From positions 1,984,001-2,048,000 of the forward strand of contig OZ251530.1 of assembly GCA_965243095.1 (NCBI GenBank): DNA of 64,000 nt. Direction: 5' to 3'. Each line of letters starts with the position of its first letter. Within the stretch, counting starts at the first letter, position 1. Source of the stretch: VXYL01 sp965243095. Its GTDB lineage: Bacteria > Pseudomonadota > Gammaproteobacteria > Pseudomonadales > Azotimanducaceae. Shown here one piece after another: positions 42,714 to 51,268 of the stretch. Position numbers and translations under genes: made by a program. The notes beneath the pieces are model-generated. The model was not told where the DNA came from and ran no database searches. It saw nothing but the letters and a program-made list of their open reading frames with translations.

Positions 42714-43712
42714 ATGGCGAAACCACCCGAACCGGATCGGCTCATCGGCGAGTCCGCGGCATTCCGCTCGGCGTTGCACGCGGTGTCGCAAGTCGCGCCG
42801 CTCAACAAGCCCGTGCTGGTGGTCGGCGAGCGCGGCACCGGCAAGGAGCTCGTGGCGGCGCGCCTGCATTATCTTTCCAGCCGCTGGGAAGGCCCGTTTC
42901 TCAAGCTCAACTGCGCCGCCATCAGCGACAATCTCATCGAGAGCGAACTGTTCGGCCACGAGGCCGGGTCGTTCACCGGCGCCTCGCGCACGCACCAAGG
43001 CCGCTTCGAGCGCGCCGACGGCGGCACCTTGTTCCTCGACGAATTGGCGAGCACCTCCGGGCTGGTGCAGGAGAAGCTGCTGCGCGTCATCGAATACGGC
43101 GAGTACGAGCGCGTCGGCGGGCGTCGCACGCAACGCGCCGATGTGCGTCTGGTGGCCGCCACCAACGAGGATCTGCCCGGCTTGGCCGCCGCCGGCCGCT
43201 TTCGACTGGATTTGCTGGATCGCCTCGCCTTCGACGTGATCACGCTGCCGCCGTTGCGCGAACGCGCCGAGGACATCCCGTTGCTGGCGGATTATTTCGC
43301 CACCAACATGGCCAAGGAGCTGGGGCGCGAGCTTTTCCCCGGCTTCACCGCCGGCGCCGCCGAGGCGCTGCGGCACCACCGCTGGCCCGGCAACCTGCGC
43401 GAGTTGAAGAACGTGGTGGAACGCGCCGTGTACCGCGCCGAGCCGGATGCCGCGGTGGCCGAAATCATCCTCGATCCCTTCCACTCGCCGTTCCGCCCGG
43501 GACGCGGCGAACCAAACGCTTCGCCCGCTGCCCTCGCGCTGCCCCTCGACTTGAAGGCGGTGGTGCAGGAACTGGAGATCGACCTCATCAACAAGGCGCT
43601 GGCGGCGGCGAAGTTCAATCAGCGCCGCGCCGCGCAGGAGCTGGGCCTCACCTACCACTCGCTGCGCGGCTACCTGAAGAAATACGAGGCGCAGGTGCGT
43701 GGCGACAGCTGA
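42714..43712 (+). CDS. pspF: PspF-type sigma-54 activator
   Basis: The 332-residue AAA+ activator has no N-terminal sensing domain, as for PspF. It shows Walker A VVGERGTGKELVA, the sigma-54 contact loop HEAGSFTGASRTHQGRFERADGGTLFLDE, the arginine segment RFRLDLLDRLAFDVITLPPLRER and a C-terminal Fis-type HTH (FNQRRAAQELGLTYHSLRGYLKKY). The contact loop reads GSFTGA rather than the usual GAFTGA. It diverges from pspABC, which it is expected to activate. Confidence 0.94.
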   Translation: MAKPPEPDRLIGESAAFRSALHAVSQVAPLNKPVLVVGERGTGKELVAARLHYLSSRWEGPFLKLNCAAISDNLIESELFGHEAGSFTGASRTHQGRFERADGGTLFLDELASTSGLVQEKLLRVIEYGEYERVGGRRTQRADVRLVAATNEDLPGLAAAGRFRLDLLDRLAFDVITLPPLRERAEDIPLLADYFATNMAKELGRELFPGFTAGAAEALRHHRWPGNLRELKNVVERAVYRAEPDAAVAEIILDPFHSPFRPGRGEPNASPAALALPLDLKAVVQELEIDLINKALAAAKFNQRRAAQELGLTYHSLRGYLKKYEAQVRGDS

Positions 43713-44574
43713 CGCCACGTGCGCCGATGTCGAGCGCGTGAACCGTGTGCTCGACGCGCTGCTGAACCAAGGCGAGGTGCCGGCCCGGCTGCGCGAGGCC
43801 ATGCGCTACGCCGTGCTCGGCGGCGGCAAGCGCATCCGGCCGCGCTTGGCGTACGCCACCGGGCGTTTGGTCGGCGCTTCTCCCGCCGCCGTGGATGCGC
43901 CGGCCGCGGCGGTGGAACTGTTGCACGCCTACTCCCTCGTTCACGACGATTTACCGGCCATGGACGACGACGCGCTGCGCCGCGGCAGACCGACCGCGCA
44001 TGTGTGTTACGGTGAGGCCACCGCCATCTTGGTGGGCGATGCATTGCAGGCGCTGGCGTTCGAAGCGTTGGCGCATGGTGGCGCGGAAGCCGGGATTGCG
44101 GTGCGCCAAGTCGCCTTGCTGGCCGAAGCCGCCGGGGCCGGCGGGATGGTTGGCGGGCAAGCGCTGGACATGGAAGGGGAGACGCGGCGCTTCTCCCTCG
44201 CCGAAGTGGAGCGCATGCACCGGGGCAAAACCGGCGCGCTCATCCGCGCCGCGGTGATGATGGCCGCCGCGGCTGGTTCGCCGGCGGAAGAAGAGGAGAC
44301 AGCGTTGGATCGGTTCGGCGGCCAGATTGGCCTCGCGTTTCAGATACGCGACGACGTGTTGGACGCGACGCGCAGCACCGCGGCGCTCGGCAAGCCGCAG
44401 GGAGCCGACGCCCGGCGCGGCAAATCCACCTACGTGAGCCTGCTCGGCGTGGACGCGGCCCGCCAAATGGCCGCCGAGCGTTTGCACACGGCGTTGGGCG
44501 CGTTGGCGGTGTTTGGCGATCGCGCCCGCGAACTTGCCGCCTTGGGGCGGTGTTTGGCAACCAGGAGCTCTTGA
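43699..44574 (+). CDS. ispA: Polyprenyl (farnesyl-type) diphosphate synthase
   Basis: The 291-residue protein has VLGGGKRIRPRLAYATG, the first aspartate-rich motif SLVHDDLPAMDDDALRRGRPT and the second, FQIRDDVLDATRS. Length and the DDx4D first motif fit short-chain trans-prenyl synthases such as IspA, which make farnesyl diphosphate. The usual neighbours xseB and dxs are absent. The GTG at 43699 overlaps the end of pspF by 14 bases. Confidence 0.9.
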   Translation: MATADATCADVERVNRVLDALLNQGEVPARLREAMRYAVLGGGKRIRPRLAYATGRLVGASPAAVDAPAAAVELLHAYSLVHDDLPAMDDDALRRGRPTAHVCYGEATAILVGDALQALAFEALAHGGAEAGIAVRQVALLAEAAGAGGMVGGQALDMEGETRRFSLAEVERMHRGKTGALIRAAVMMAAAAGSPAEEEETALDRFGGQIGLAFQIRDDVLDATRSTAALGKPQGADARRGKSTYVSLLGVDAARQMAAERLHTALGALAVFGDRARELAALGRCLATRSS

Positions 44575-44577
44575 CAA

Positions 44578-46197
44578 GTGAACGCACCCGAACTGTTGCC
44601 CCCTTGGGAATTGCAGCTGGACTCGCCGGATTGGACCGGCCAGTGGCGTGGCGAGGACATCTGGAATGTGCTCACCGCCGCCCGCGCCGGCGACCTCGCC
44701 AAACTGCAAGCCCTGCTGGCGCGGGAATCCTCCTTGGCGCAGGCCGAGTTCTGGTACACGCCGCCGCTGCACTTCGCCGTGCGCGAAGGCCACGCGGACG
44801 CCGCCCGCCTGCTCATCGACCACGGCGCGGACGTTTTCCACCGCACCTACTACGGCTATGGCAAGGAGACGCTGCTCGACCTCGCGCTCGACCGCGAGCA
44901 CGAAGCGGTGGCCGAACTGCTGCGCGCCGAACAGGCCAAACGCGCCGCGGCAAACGGTGCGCCGCACGCCATCCACAACGCCATCGCCAGCGGCGACGCG
45001 GCGACGGCCGAGCAACTGCTGGCGGAAGACCCGGCGCTCGCAAACCGCGGCGACCCGCTGGGACGCCGCTCGTTGCACTACGCCGCGGCAGCGGGCAGCC
45101 AAGAGCTGGTTGACTTGCTCTTGCGCCACGGCGCGGAGGTGGACGCCACCGGCTTCAGCAGCGACGACCGGCTTGGCGGCCACGGCTTCCGCCCGGTGGC
45201 CTCGGCGCTTTGGCATCATCCTTATTGGGCACAGCGCAACGACTACGCGATGGCGCGGCGGTTGTTGGCCGCCGGCGCCGACTACACCATCACCATCGCC
45301 GCGGCCCTCGGCGACGAGGCGCGGGTGGCCGAACTGCTGCGGCGCGATGCGGCGCTTGCCAATGATCAGGAGGAATGTGGCAAGCGGCCGTTGTCCGCGG
45401 CCGCGGAACGCGGGCATCTCGGCATCGTGTCCGCGCTCTTGGACGCCGGCGCGGATCCGAACCTGCCCGAAGGCCGCAACTGCCCGCGCGGCTACGCGTT
45501 ATGGGCGGCGGCGCACCTTGGTCATCGGCAGGTAGCGGAGCGTTTGCTGGCCGCCGGCGCGGACCCGAACGCCGATGTCGAATCCTCCGGCACACCGACC
45601 GGTTCGGCCAAGGACGCCGCCATGCGCGCCCTGCTGCTGCGCCACGGCGGCCGCACGCCATTGGCGCAGCACTTTCACGCGGGCAACATCGACGTGGTGG
45701 CGGCGCTGCTGGACGCCAAGCCGGAACTGTTCGACGACGACCAACGCGGTCAAGGCTTCACGCTGGCCGTCGCCGCCGGCCACGGCGACCTGGTGCGGCT
45801 GATGCTCGCTCGCGGCTTGCGCGTGCCGGCCACGCTGACCGGCTGCCAGACCTACCTTTGGCGCGACTTGGAACTCGCCCGCCTGCTGCTGGAGCACGGC
45901 ATGGACGCGAACCTGCCCAATTGGCAGCGGGTGACGCCGCTGCACCACATGGCCAACCACGGCGAAATCGACGCGGCCCGCTTGTTCCTCGAGTTCGGCG
46001 CGGACCCGAACGCCATCGACGAGGAGTACCGCTCGACGCCGCTCGGCTGGGCCGCCCGCGCCGGCCGAACCGAGTTCGTGCGCTTCGCGCTGGCAAACGG
46101 CTTCGACCCCGCGCTGCCGGCCGCCCCGGAGTGGGCGACGCCAGCGGCATGGGCGCAACGGCGCGGGCATGAGGAGATTGCCCGGCTGCTTGGGTGA
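44578..46197 (+). CDS. Ankyrin-repeat protein
   Basis: The 539-residue protein consists of about eleven ankyrin repeats from residue 28 on, for example TPPLHFAVREGHADAARLLIDHGADV, RSLHYAAAAGSQELVDLLLRHGAEVD, PLSAAAERGHLGIVSALLDAGADPN and TPLHHMANHGEIDAARLFLEFGADPN. There is no signal peptide or span. Such proteins mediate protein contacts; in host-associated bacteria some are secreted effectors, but nothing here shows export. GTG 44578 is the start, three bases after the ispA stop. Confidence 0.9.
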   Translation: MNAPELLPPWELQLDSPDWTGQWRGEDIWNVLTAARAGDLAKLQALLARESSLAQAEFWYTPPLHFAVREGHADAARLLIDHGADVFHRTYYGYGKETLLDLALDREHEAVAELLRAEQAKRAAANGAPHAIHNAIASGDAATAEQLLAEDPALANRGDPLGRRSLHYAAAAGSQELVDLLLRHGAEVDATGFSSDDRLGGHGFRPVASALWHHPYWAQRNDYAMARRLLAAGADYTITIAAALGDEARVAELLRRDAALANDQEECGKRPLSAAAERGHLGIVSALLDAGADPNLPEGRNCPRGYALWAAAHLGHRQVAERLLAAGADPNADVESSGTPTGSAKDAAMRALLLRHGGRTPLAQHFHAGNIDVVAALLDAKPELFDDDQRGQGFTLAVAAGHGDLVRLMLARGLRVPATLTGCQTYLWRDLELARLLLEHGMDANLPNWQRVTPLHHMANHGEIDAARLFLEFGADPNAIDEEYRSTPLGWAARAGRTEFVRFALANGFDPALPAAPEWATPAAWAQRRGHEEIARLLG

Positions 46198-46293
46198 AGG
46201 TTGCTGTTGCAGGGGCGCGCGACAGATCTTTGCGCGCGTTCCCGACGCCGTTGGCAGCCATACTCCCGCACGAAGCGTTTCTTCGGAGCAACA

Positions 46294-46908
46294 ATGGCCT
46301 ATCTGTTCGCAAAGGTACGCGCCGGTGTCCCTGGCTACCTTAGAGACATTCGTCCTGGGTATGCCGCGATCCGCAAAGACAATTGGGCCGTCTTGGCACC
46401 AGCCAACCTCTGGGGCGCGTTCCGCGGACTTTTCGGCCCGTTGTCGAACGAGATGATCGTGGTCGCTTACGGCGAGGTGGGCGGCGTGGGCGAAGCGCTC
46501 GCCAACCACCCTATGGTCGGTTGGCCAGACAGGGCGGATGACGTGCTGCTGCTGGAACCCACCGTGCGGCCCACCGCGGACGAGCCGCGCACCCGCGGAG
46601 GCGTGTACGTGTTCCGCTTCTTCCACGCCGCGGCCAAGCATGTGGACGAGATCGTGCGACTGTCCGCCGAGGCGTGGCCACATTTCGAGAACGTCGACCA
46701 CTACCGCGCCATCCCGCAAGGTTTGTTCCGCTTGAAGAATGCGAATCACCGGGTCTACGGCCGGCTGCTGCTCTGCACGTGGTATGACGGTTTGGCTTCA
46801 TGGGAGGAGTCGCGCGCGCCGCCCGGCCCCGCCCGCGATCTCTTCCAACGCCGCCACGCGCTCATCGAAAGCAGCCGCGCCTACGCGACGCGGTTGATCA
46901 TCGATTGA
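46294..46908 (+). CDS. Tandem-family protein 1 of unknown function
   Basis: The 204-residue protein shares a conserved frame with the next two genes: MAYLFAKVRA, then RPGYAAIRKDNWAVLAPANLWGAFRGLFGPLSNEMIVVAYG, LLLEPTVRPTADEPRTRGGVYVFRFF, KHVDEIVRLSAEAWPHFENVDHYRAIPQGLFR and LLLCTWYDGLASWEESR…FQRRHALIESSRAYATRLI. The GGVYVFRFF / VDEIVRLSAEAW / LLLCTWYDGLASWE pattern resembles dimeric alpha/beta-barrel proteins of the NIPSNAP type, but this is only a structural resemblance. ATG 46294 matches the starts of its paralogues. Confidence 0.72.
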   Translation: MAYLFAKVRAGVPGYLRDIRPGYAAIRKDNWAVLAPANLWGAFRGLFGPLSNEMIVVAYGEVGGVGEALANHPMVGWPDRADDVLLLEPTVRPTADEPRTRGGVYVFRFFHAAAKHVDEIVRLSAEAWPHFENVDHYRAIPQGLFRLKNANHRVYGRLLLCTWYDGLASWEESRAPPGPARDLFQRRHALIESSRAYATRLIID

Positions 46909-46932
46909 AGCGCATCCTCGGAGGCGCACAAG

Positions 46933-47544
46933 ATGAACTACAACTGGTCGGAGGTCCGCGTTAGAGGCCGCGACGTTCGTCCCGGCTACGACGCAATCCG
47001 CAAAGACAATTTCGCGACCTTGGCCCCGGCAAAGCTCTGGGGCGCGTTCCGCCCACTCTTGGGTTTGTCGTCGAACGACATGATCGTGATCACCTACGGC
47101 GGCAAGGTGGGCGATGATGTAGTCCGAAGGATGATGCGGAACCACCCCGAGATCGTCGCGGGCATGTCGTTGCCGATGCAGCCCACCGTGCGGCCCACTG
47201 CGCACGAACCGCGCATGCGTGAAGGCGTGTACGTATTCCACGACTGCGGCGTGGCGCACAAGGACGTGGAGGAGTTCGTGCGTCTAACCGCCGAGGCATG
47301 GCAGCACTTCGAGAACGTCGACCGCTACCGCGCCGTACCCCAAGCCTTGTTCCGCGGCTGGATACCAGGAGGAGACAAGGAACGCTATCCCGCCCGCACC
47401 ATGCTCCTCTGCACTTGGTACGACAGCCTGAAGTCGTGGGAGGAGTCGCGCACGCCGCCCGATGCCGCCCGCAAGCTGTTCCAACGTCGTAGCATGCTGG
47501 TCGGGCAAAGCCACGCTTACGCGACGCGGCTGATTACCGATTGA
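46933..47544 (+). CDS. Tandem-family protein 2 of unknown function
   Basis: The 203-residue paralogue keeps the shared frame (RPGYDAIRKDNFATLAPAKLWGAFRPLLGLSSNDMIVITYG, TVRPTAHEPRMREGVYVFHD, DVEEFVRLTAEAWQHFENVDRYRAVPQALFRG, LLCTWYDSLKSWEESRTPPDAARKLFQRR). The N-terminus (MNYNWSEVRVRG) differs from its sisters. It lies 24 bases after copy 1. Confidence 0.72.
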   Translation: MNYNWSEVRVRGRDVRPGYDAIRKDNFATLAPAKLWGAFRPLLGLSSNDMIVITYGGKVGDDVVRRMMRNHPEIVAGMSLPMQPTVRPTAHEPRMREGVYVFHDCGVAHKDVEEFVRLTAEAWQHFENVDRYRAVPQALFRGWIPGGDKERYPARTMLLCTWYDSLKSWEESRTPPDAARKLFQRRSMLVGQSHAYATRLITD

Positions 47545-47575
47545 GGCGCGGCCGCTCGTGCTTTGCCCGCTCTTT

Positions 47576-47648
47576 GGCGAAGGGCTAAGGGTGCGTGTTC
47601 GAGTTCAGCACGGCGGAGCGGGGCATCACCGCTTTCGAGGTGGCGATA
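47576..47648 (+). pseudogene. Internally deleted relic of an AAA/PD-(D/E)XK gene
   Basis: GGCGAAGGGCTAAGG (47576-47590) matches the leader before the gene at 48880 (…GCGAAGGGCTAAGG at 48856-48870), and the bases that follow at once encode FEFSTAERGITAFEVA, matching the last codons of that gene (VEFSKAERNIAAFEVA, 50394-50445). Almost the whole gene is missing between these two ends. Confidence 0.75.
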
Positions 47649-47682
47649 TGCTTCCGCGCCACACCGTTTTGCGGAGGAACAA

Positions 47683-48270
47683 ATGGCCTATCTGTTCGCA
47701 CGCCTGCGCGCCAAAGGCCGCGACTTTCGCCCCGCCTACGACGCGCTCCGCCAAGACGGCTGGGCAACCTTGGGGCCGGCCAGGGTTTGGGGCGCGTTCC
47801 ACGGTCTGTTCGGCGTGGCGTCGAACGAGTTGATCGTGGTTACCTACGGGGAAGTGGGCGGCGTGGAGAAAACGCTGGCGCACCACCCCGACATCGTTGT
47901 GGTGGAGACCTTGCTGCTGGAACCCACGGTGCGACCCACCACGCACGAGCCGCGCACCCGCGAGGGCTTGTACGTGTTCCGCTTCTTCGAGGTGGCGCAC
48001 AAGGATGTGGACGAGATCGCGCGCCTCTCCTTCGAGGCGTGGCAGGATTTCGAGAACGTCGACCGCTACCGCGCCATCCCCCAAGGCTTGTTCCGCCAAC
48101 AGGACACAAGCGCCCCCAGCGGCCGGATGCTGCTCTGCACTTGGTACGACGGCCTCGGTTCGTGGCAGGAGTCGCGCACGCCGCCGGGCCCGGCCAGGGA
48201 GCGGTTCCAACGCCGCCACACGCTGACCCAAGGCACAATTGCCTACGCAACGAGGCTACTTTCCGGCTAA
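47683..48270 (+). CDS. Tandem-family protein 3 of unknown function
   Basis: The 195-residue paralogue starts MAYLFARLRAKGRDFRPAYDALRQDGWATLGPARVWGAFHGLF, close to copy 1, and contains LLLEPTVRPTTHEPRTREGLYVFRFFEVAHKDVDEIARLSFEAW and LLCTWYDGLGSWQESRTPPGPARERFQRR. ATG 47683 follows GCGGAGGAAC. It is separated from copy 2 by the relic of another gene, and its stop is followed by a family A palindrome. Confidence 0.74.
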   Translation: MAYLFARLRAKGRDFRPAYDALRQDGWATLGPARVWGAFHGLFGVASNELIVVTYGEVGGVEKTLAHHPDIVVVETLLLEPTVRPTTHEPRTREGLYVFRFFEVAHKDVDEIARLSFEAWQDFENVDRYRAIPQGLFRQQDTSAPSGRMLLCTWYDGLGSWQESRTPPGPARERFQRRHTLTQGTIAYATRLLSG

Positions 48271-48312
48271 ACGCGCCCCTTGCGGGCGCGTTGGAGTTTG
48301 CTGCGCAAACTC
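48271..48312. repeat. Palindromic repeat family A, copy 3
   Basis: ACGCGCCC-CTTG-CGGGCGCGT is followed by GAGTTTGCTGCGCAAACTC, the same twin-hairpin unit as at 2703. It starts directly after a stop codon. Confidence 0.82.
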
Positions 48313-48405
48313 TGTTCTCGAAGTGGTGTGTTCTTGGAATGGTGAGAGCGGCGGCGCACAAGCACAAGCGTGTGCGCCGCCGGTTTGCCGACCGCGGCTG
48401 GCGCG

Positions 48406-48717
48406 TCAGTCGTCGTCAGGCGGTGCCGCGGCGTCGCCCGGGTCGTCCACGATCCGGATCTTGTCGGCGTTGCGGCGCACCGTGGCTTCGCCGATGCCTT
48501 TCACGCGGGCGAGGTCCTCCGCCGAGTCGAAGCGGCCGTGCGCCTCGCGGTGGGCGACGATGGCTTCGGCCTTCTTCAGGCCGACGCCGTCGAGCACCCG
48601 CGCCAGCGTGGCGGCGTCCGCGGTGTTGATGTTGACGCTGTTGGGCGTCTGTTCCGCGCCGACGAGTCCCGCCATCAGGATGGCGAGCCCGCCGAGCAGC
48701 ATGCGTACCAAGGTCAT
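48406..48717 (-). CDS. ComEA-like helix-hairpin-helix protein
   Basis: The 103-residue protein has an export signal (VRMLLGGLAILMAGLVGAEQ) and one HhH pair: VNINTADAATLARVLDGVGLKKAEAIVAHREAHGRFDSAEDLARVKGIGEATVRRNADKI. Exported single-HhH-pair proteins of this size are periplasmic double-stranded DNA-binding proteins of the ComEA type. The acidic tail (DDPGDAAAPPDDD) is unusual. No other competence genes are in the window. Confidence 0.87.
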   Translation of the reverse strand: MTLVRMLLGGLAILMAGLVGAEQTPNSVNINTADAATLARVLDGVGLKKAEAIVAHREAHGRFDSAEDLARVKGIGEATVRRNADKIRIVDDPGDAAAPPDDD

Positions 48718-48879
48718 TCTCTGGTCTCCGAAGTTTTAAGTTGTGGGAAGGCACGATACGCCCGCCAAAGCGGCTCCGATGTAAGACTTTTGCGCTTTTT
48801 TGTGTAGGAAATTGGCGTTTTTTCAACCTACGCCCGCTAGTGTTTTGACCGCCCTCTAGCGAAGGGCTAAGGTGTACCC

Positions 48880-50460
48880 ATGAGCGCATCCGGCGACAAT
48901 GCGGTGCGGCGCAGGTTGCCCATCGGCATTCAGACCTTCCGCGATATCCGGCAGGGCGGCTGCTACTACGTGGACAAGACGGCCTTCATCGCGCAGCTTG
49001 TGGACGAGGGCAAGCACTACTTTCTTTCCCGTCCGCGGCGTTTCGGCAAGAGCTTGCTGCTGGACACCATCGGCGAGCTGTTCAAGGGCAGCGAGGAGCT
49101 GTTCCGCGGCTTGGCCATCCACGAGAAGTGGCACTGGGTTGCCCGCCCCGTTGTGCGGCTCAGCTTCGGTGCCGGGCAGTTCGGCAAGCCAGGCGAGTTG
49201 GAGGCCAGGTTCCGGGAGATGCTGGCGTCGGTTGGCCAATCGTCGGGCATCGTACAAGAAGGCGCGACCGCGGCGGGATGCTTCGCCGCCTTGCTCGAAG
49301 CGCTGCACGACGATAGCGGGCAGCGGGTTGCGGTGTTGGTGGACGAGTACGACAAGCCGATTCTCGATGCGCTGGAAGTGCCGGAGGTTGCGCGCGCCAA
49401 CCGCGACTTTCTGCGCGGCGTCTATTCCGTCGTCAAGGACTGCGACGCGCACATCGAGTTCAGCCTGCTCACAGGCGTCAGCAAGTTCTCCAAGGTGAGC
49501 CTGTTCTCCGGCCTCAACAACCTGATGGACATCACCTTGGAGCCCGACTACTCCGCCATCTGCGGCTACACCGACGCCGATCTGGATTGCGTATTCGCCG
49601 CCGAACTGCCGGGCCTGGACCGGAAGGAAATACGCCGCTGGTACAACGGCTACAGCTGGCTCGGCAAAGACGACGAGAAGGTGTACAACCCCTTCGACAT
49701 CCTGCTGCTGTTCCGGCAGCGCCGCTTCAAGGCGCACTGGTTCGAGACCGGCTCGCCGAAGTTCCTCATCGACACGTTGCTGAAGCGCGGCGTCCCCACG
49801 CCGGACTTGGACGGCATGACCAGCTCCGAAGCGCTGCTTTCCGCCTTCGACGTGGACGAGATGTCCGTGGAGGCGCTGCTGTTTCAGACCGGCTATCTCA
49901 CCATCGCCGGCGAGATGAACACCGGCGGGCGCGTCCGCTACCGGCTGGGCTATCCCAACCAAGAGGTGCGGCAAAGCCTGAACGAGCGCCTGCTAATGGC
50001 CTTGCTGCCGGATGCGGCCAGGCACCGGGCGGAAGACGCGCCGCTGCGCGAGTTGCTGGCCGCCAACGACTTCGCGGGCTTGGAGGCGTTCCTGCGCGCC
50101 CTGTTCGCTGGCGTCCCCTACCAATGGCATGTGAACAACAACATCCAGAACTACGAGGGCTACTACGCCAGCGTGGTGTACTCCTGCTTCGCTTCGCACG
50201 GCTTCGACCTGGTGGCCGAGGAAAGCTCCGGCGCCGGCCGCGCCGACATGGTGGTGCGTTTCGGCGACGACGTGTACGTGTTCGAGTTCAAGTCCGTGGC
50301 GAGGGCGCCTTCCGGGAGAGCGCTCGCACAGTTGCGGGAGAGAGGCTACGGGGAGAAGTACCGCCACCTAGGGAAGCGCGTTCACCCTATCGGCGTGGAG
50401 TTCAGCAAGGCGGAGCGCAACATCGCCGCTTTCGAGGTGGCGCTGGACGCACCCTCTTAA
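48880..50460 (+). CDS. AAA-ATPase-like protein with C-terminal PD-(D/E)XK (DUF1703)
   Basis: The 526-residue protein starts with the PF09820-like segment LPIGIQTFRDIRQGGCYYVDKTAFIAQLVDEGKHYFLSRPRRFGKSLLLDTI (Walker A variant), has VAVLVDEYDKPILDAL (Walker B) and, in the C-terminal part, the nuclease-like GRADMVVRFGDDVYVFEFKSV (D…ExK). Such proteins are numerous in Bacteroidetes and some symbionts and behave as mobile nuclease-like genes of unknown role. A deleted second copy lies at 47576-47648. Confidence 0.88.
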   Translation: MSASGDNAVRRRLPIGIQTFRDIRQGGCYYVDKTAFIAQLVDEGKHYFLSRPRRFGKSLLLDTIGELFKGSEELFRGLAIHEKWHWVARPVVRLSFGAGQFGKPGELEARFREMLASVGQSSGIVQEGATAAGCFAALLEALHDDSGQRVAVLVDEYDKPILDALEVPEVARANRDFLRGVYSVVKDCDAHIEFSLLTGVSKFSKVSLFSGLNNLMDITLEPDYSAICGYTDADLDCVFAAELPGLDRKEIRRWYNGYSWLGKDDEKVYNPFDILLLFRQRRFKAHWFETGSPKFLIDTLLKRGVPTPDLDGMTSSEALLSAFDVDEMSVEALLFQTGYLTIAGEMNTGGRVRYRLGYPNQEVRQSLNERLLMALLPDAARHRAEDAPLRELLAANDFAGLEAFLRALFAGVPYQWHVNNNIQNYEGYYASVVYSCFASHGFDLVAEESSGAGRADMVVRFGDDVYVFEFKSVARAPSGRALAQLRERGYGEKYRHLGKRVHPIGVEFSKAERNIAAFEVALDAPS

Positions 50461-50476
50461 GGCTTGACGCCGAAAA

Positions 50477-51148
50477 TCAAACAAGGTGCTCGGCGAACAA
50501 CGCCAGCGTGCGCTTGCGCGCCAGTGCGGCCGCCTTGCCGTCGTAGCTGTCGCGGTGGTCGCAGTTGAAGCCGTGGTCGGCGTCGTAAACGTGTACCGGA
50601 ACGTCCGGCAGGGCCGCTTTGATCTTGTCCACGTCCGCAGGCGGGATGTGCGCGTCCTTCGCGCCGAAGTGCATGATCAGCGGGCACTTGGGCGCGCGTT
50701 CCTCCAAGGTGCCGGCGATGCCGCCGCCGTAGTAGGCGCTGGCGCAGGCGAGGCCGTCGAGGGCGCAGGCCGAGAGCCACGTCAGCAAGCCGCCGTAGCA
50801 GTAGCCCGCCATGCCCACCTTGCCGTACTTGCCGGCCTCCTCCACGGCGGCCTGCAAGTCGCGCAGCGTGGCGTCGACGTCCTGCTTGTCGAAGGCGAGG
50901 GCGCGGCCGCGGCGAAAGCCGTCGTCGTTGTAGCCGAGCTCCACGCCCCGTTCCACGCGGTCGAACACCGCCGGCGCCAGCGCCGCGTAGCCTTCGGCGG
51001 CGAACCCGTCGGCCACTTGGCGAATGTGTACGTTGACGCCGAAAATCTCCTGCACCACCACGACCGCGCCGCGCAGCTCGCCGGCCGGCAGCGCTTCGTA
51101 CACGCCGAACGCGAAGCCGTCCGCCGCCCGCAATTGCCGTTGCGCCAT
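50477..51148 (-). CDS. Dienelactone hydrolase family protein
   Basis: The 223-residue alpha/beta-hydrolase has the Cys nucleophile C117 in GMAGYCYGG, Asp165 in FGAKDAHIPP and His192 in DADHGFNCDHR, the DLH catalytic triad. It opens LPAGELRGAVVVVQEIFGVNVHIRQVADGFAAEGYAALAP. DLH enzymes hydrolyse dienelactones in chlorocatechol pathways, but many members act on other esters and no catechol genes are near. It converges with the preceding gene. Confidence 0.92.
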   Translation of the reverse strand: MAQRQLRAADGFAFGVYEALPAGELRGAVVVVQEIFGVNVHIRQVADGFAAEGYAALAPAVFDRVERGVELGYNDDGFRRGRALAFDKQDVDATLRDLQAAVEEAGKYGKVGMAGYCYGGLLTWLSACALDGLACASAYYGGGIAGTLEERAPKCPLIMHFGAKDAHIPPADVDKIKAALPDVPVHVYDADHGFNCDHRDSYDGKAAALARKRTLALFAEHLV

Positions 51149-51196
51149 GAACCTCCTCCCAAAGCAGTCGCGGCGGCAAGTTGGCTTGTCCCGCCG

Positions 51197-51217
51197 CGAT
51201 CATCAATCTGTCATAAT
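51197..51217 (+). promoter_or_regulatory. Putative Pho box before phoB
   Basis: CGATCAT-CAAT-CTGTCAT (51197-51214) fits the PhoB-binding pattern of two 7-base repeats CTGTCAT 11 bases apart: the second is exact and the first matches five of seven. CATAAT at 51212 could serve as a -10 element. It lies 55 bases before phoB, consistent with autoregulation. Confidence 0.6.
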
Positions 51218-51268
51218 CCGCCCGTACCGTGCCGGGCGCTATCCACCACGGGGACGGGAGTGTAGCCG

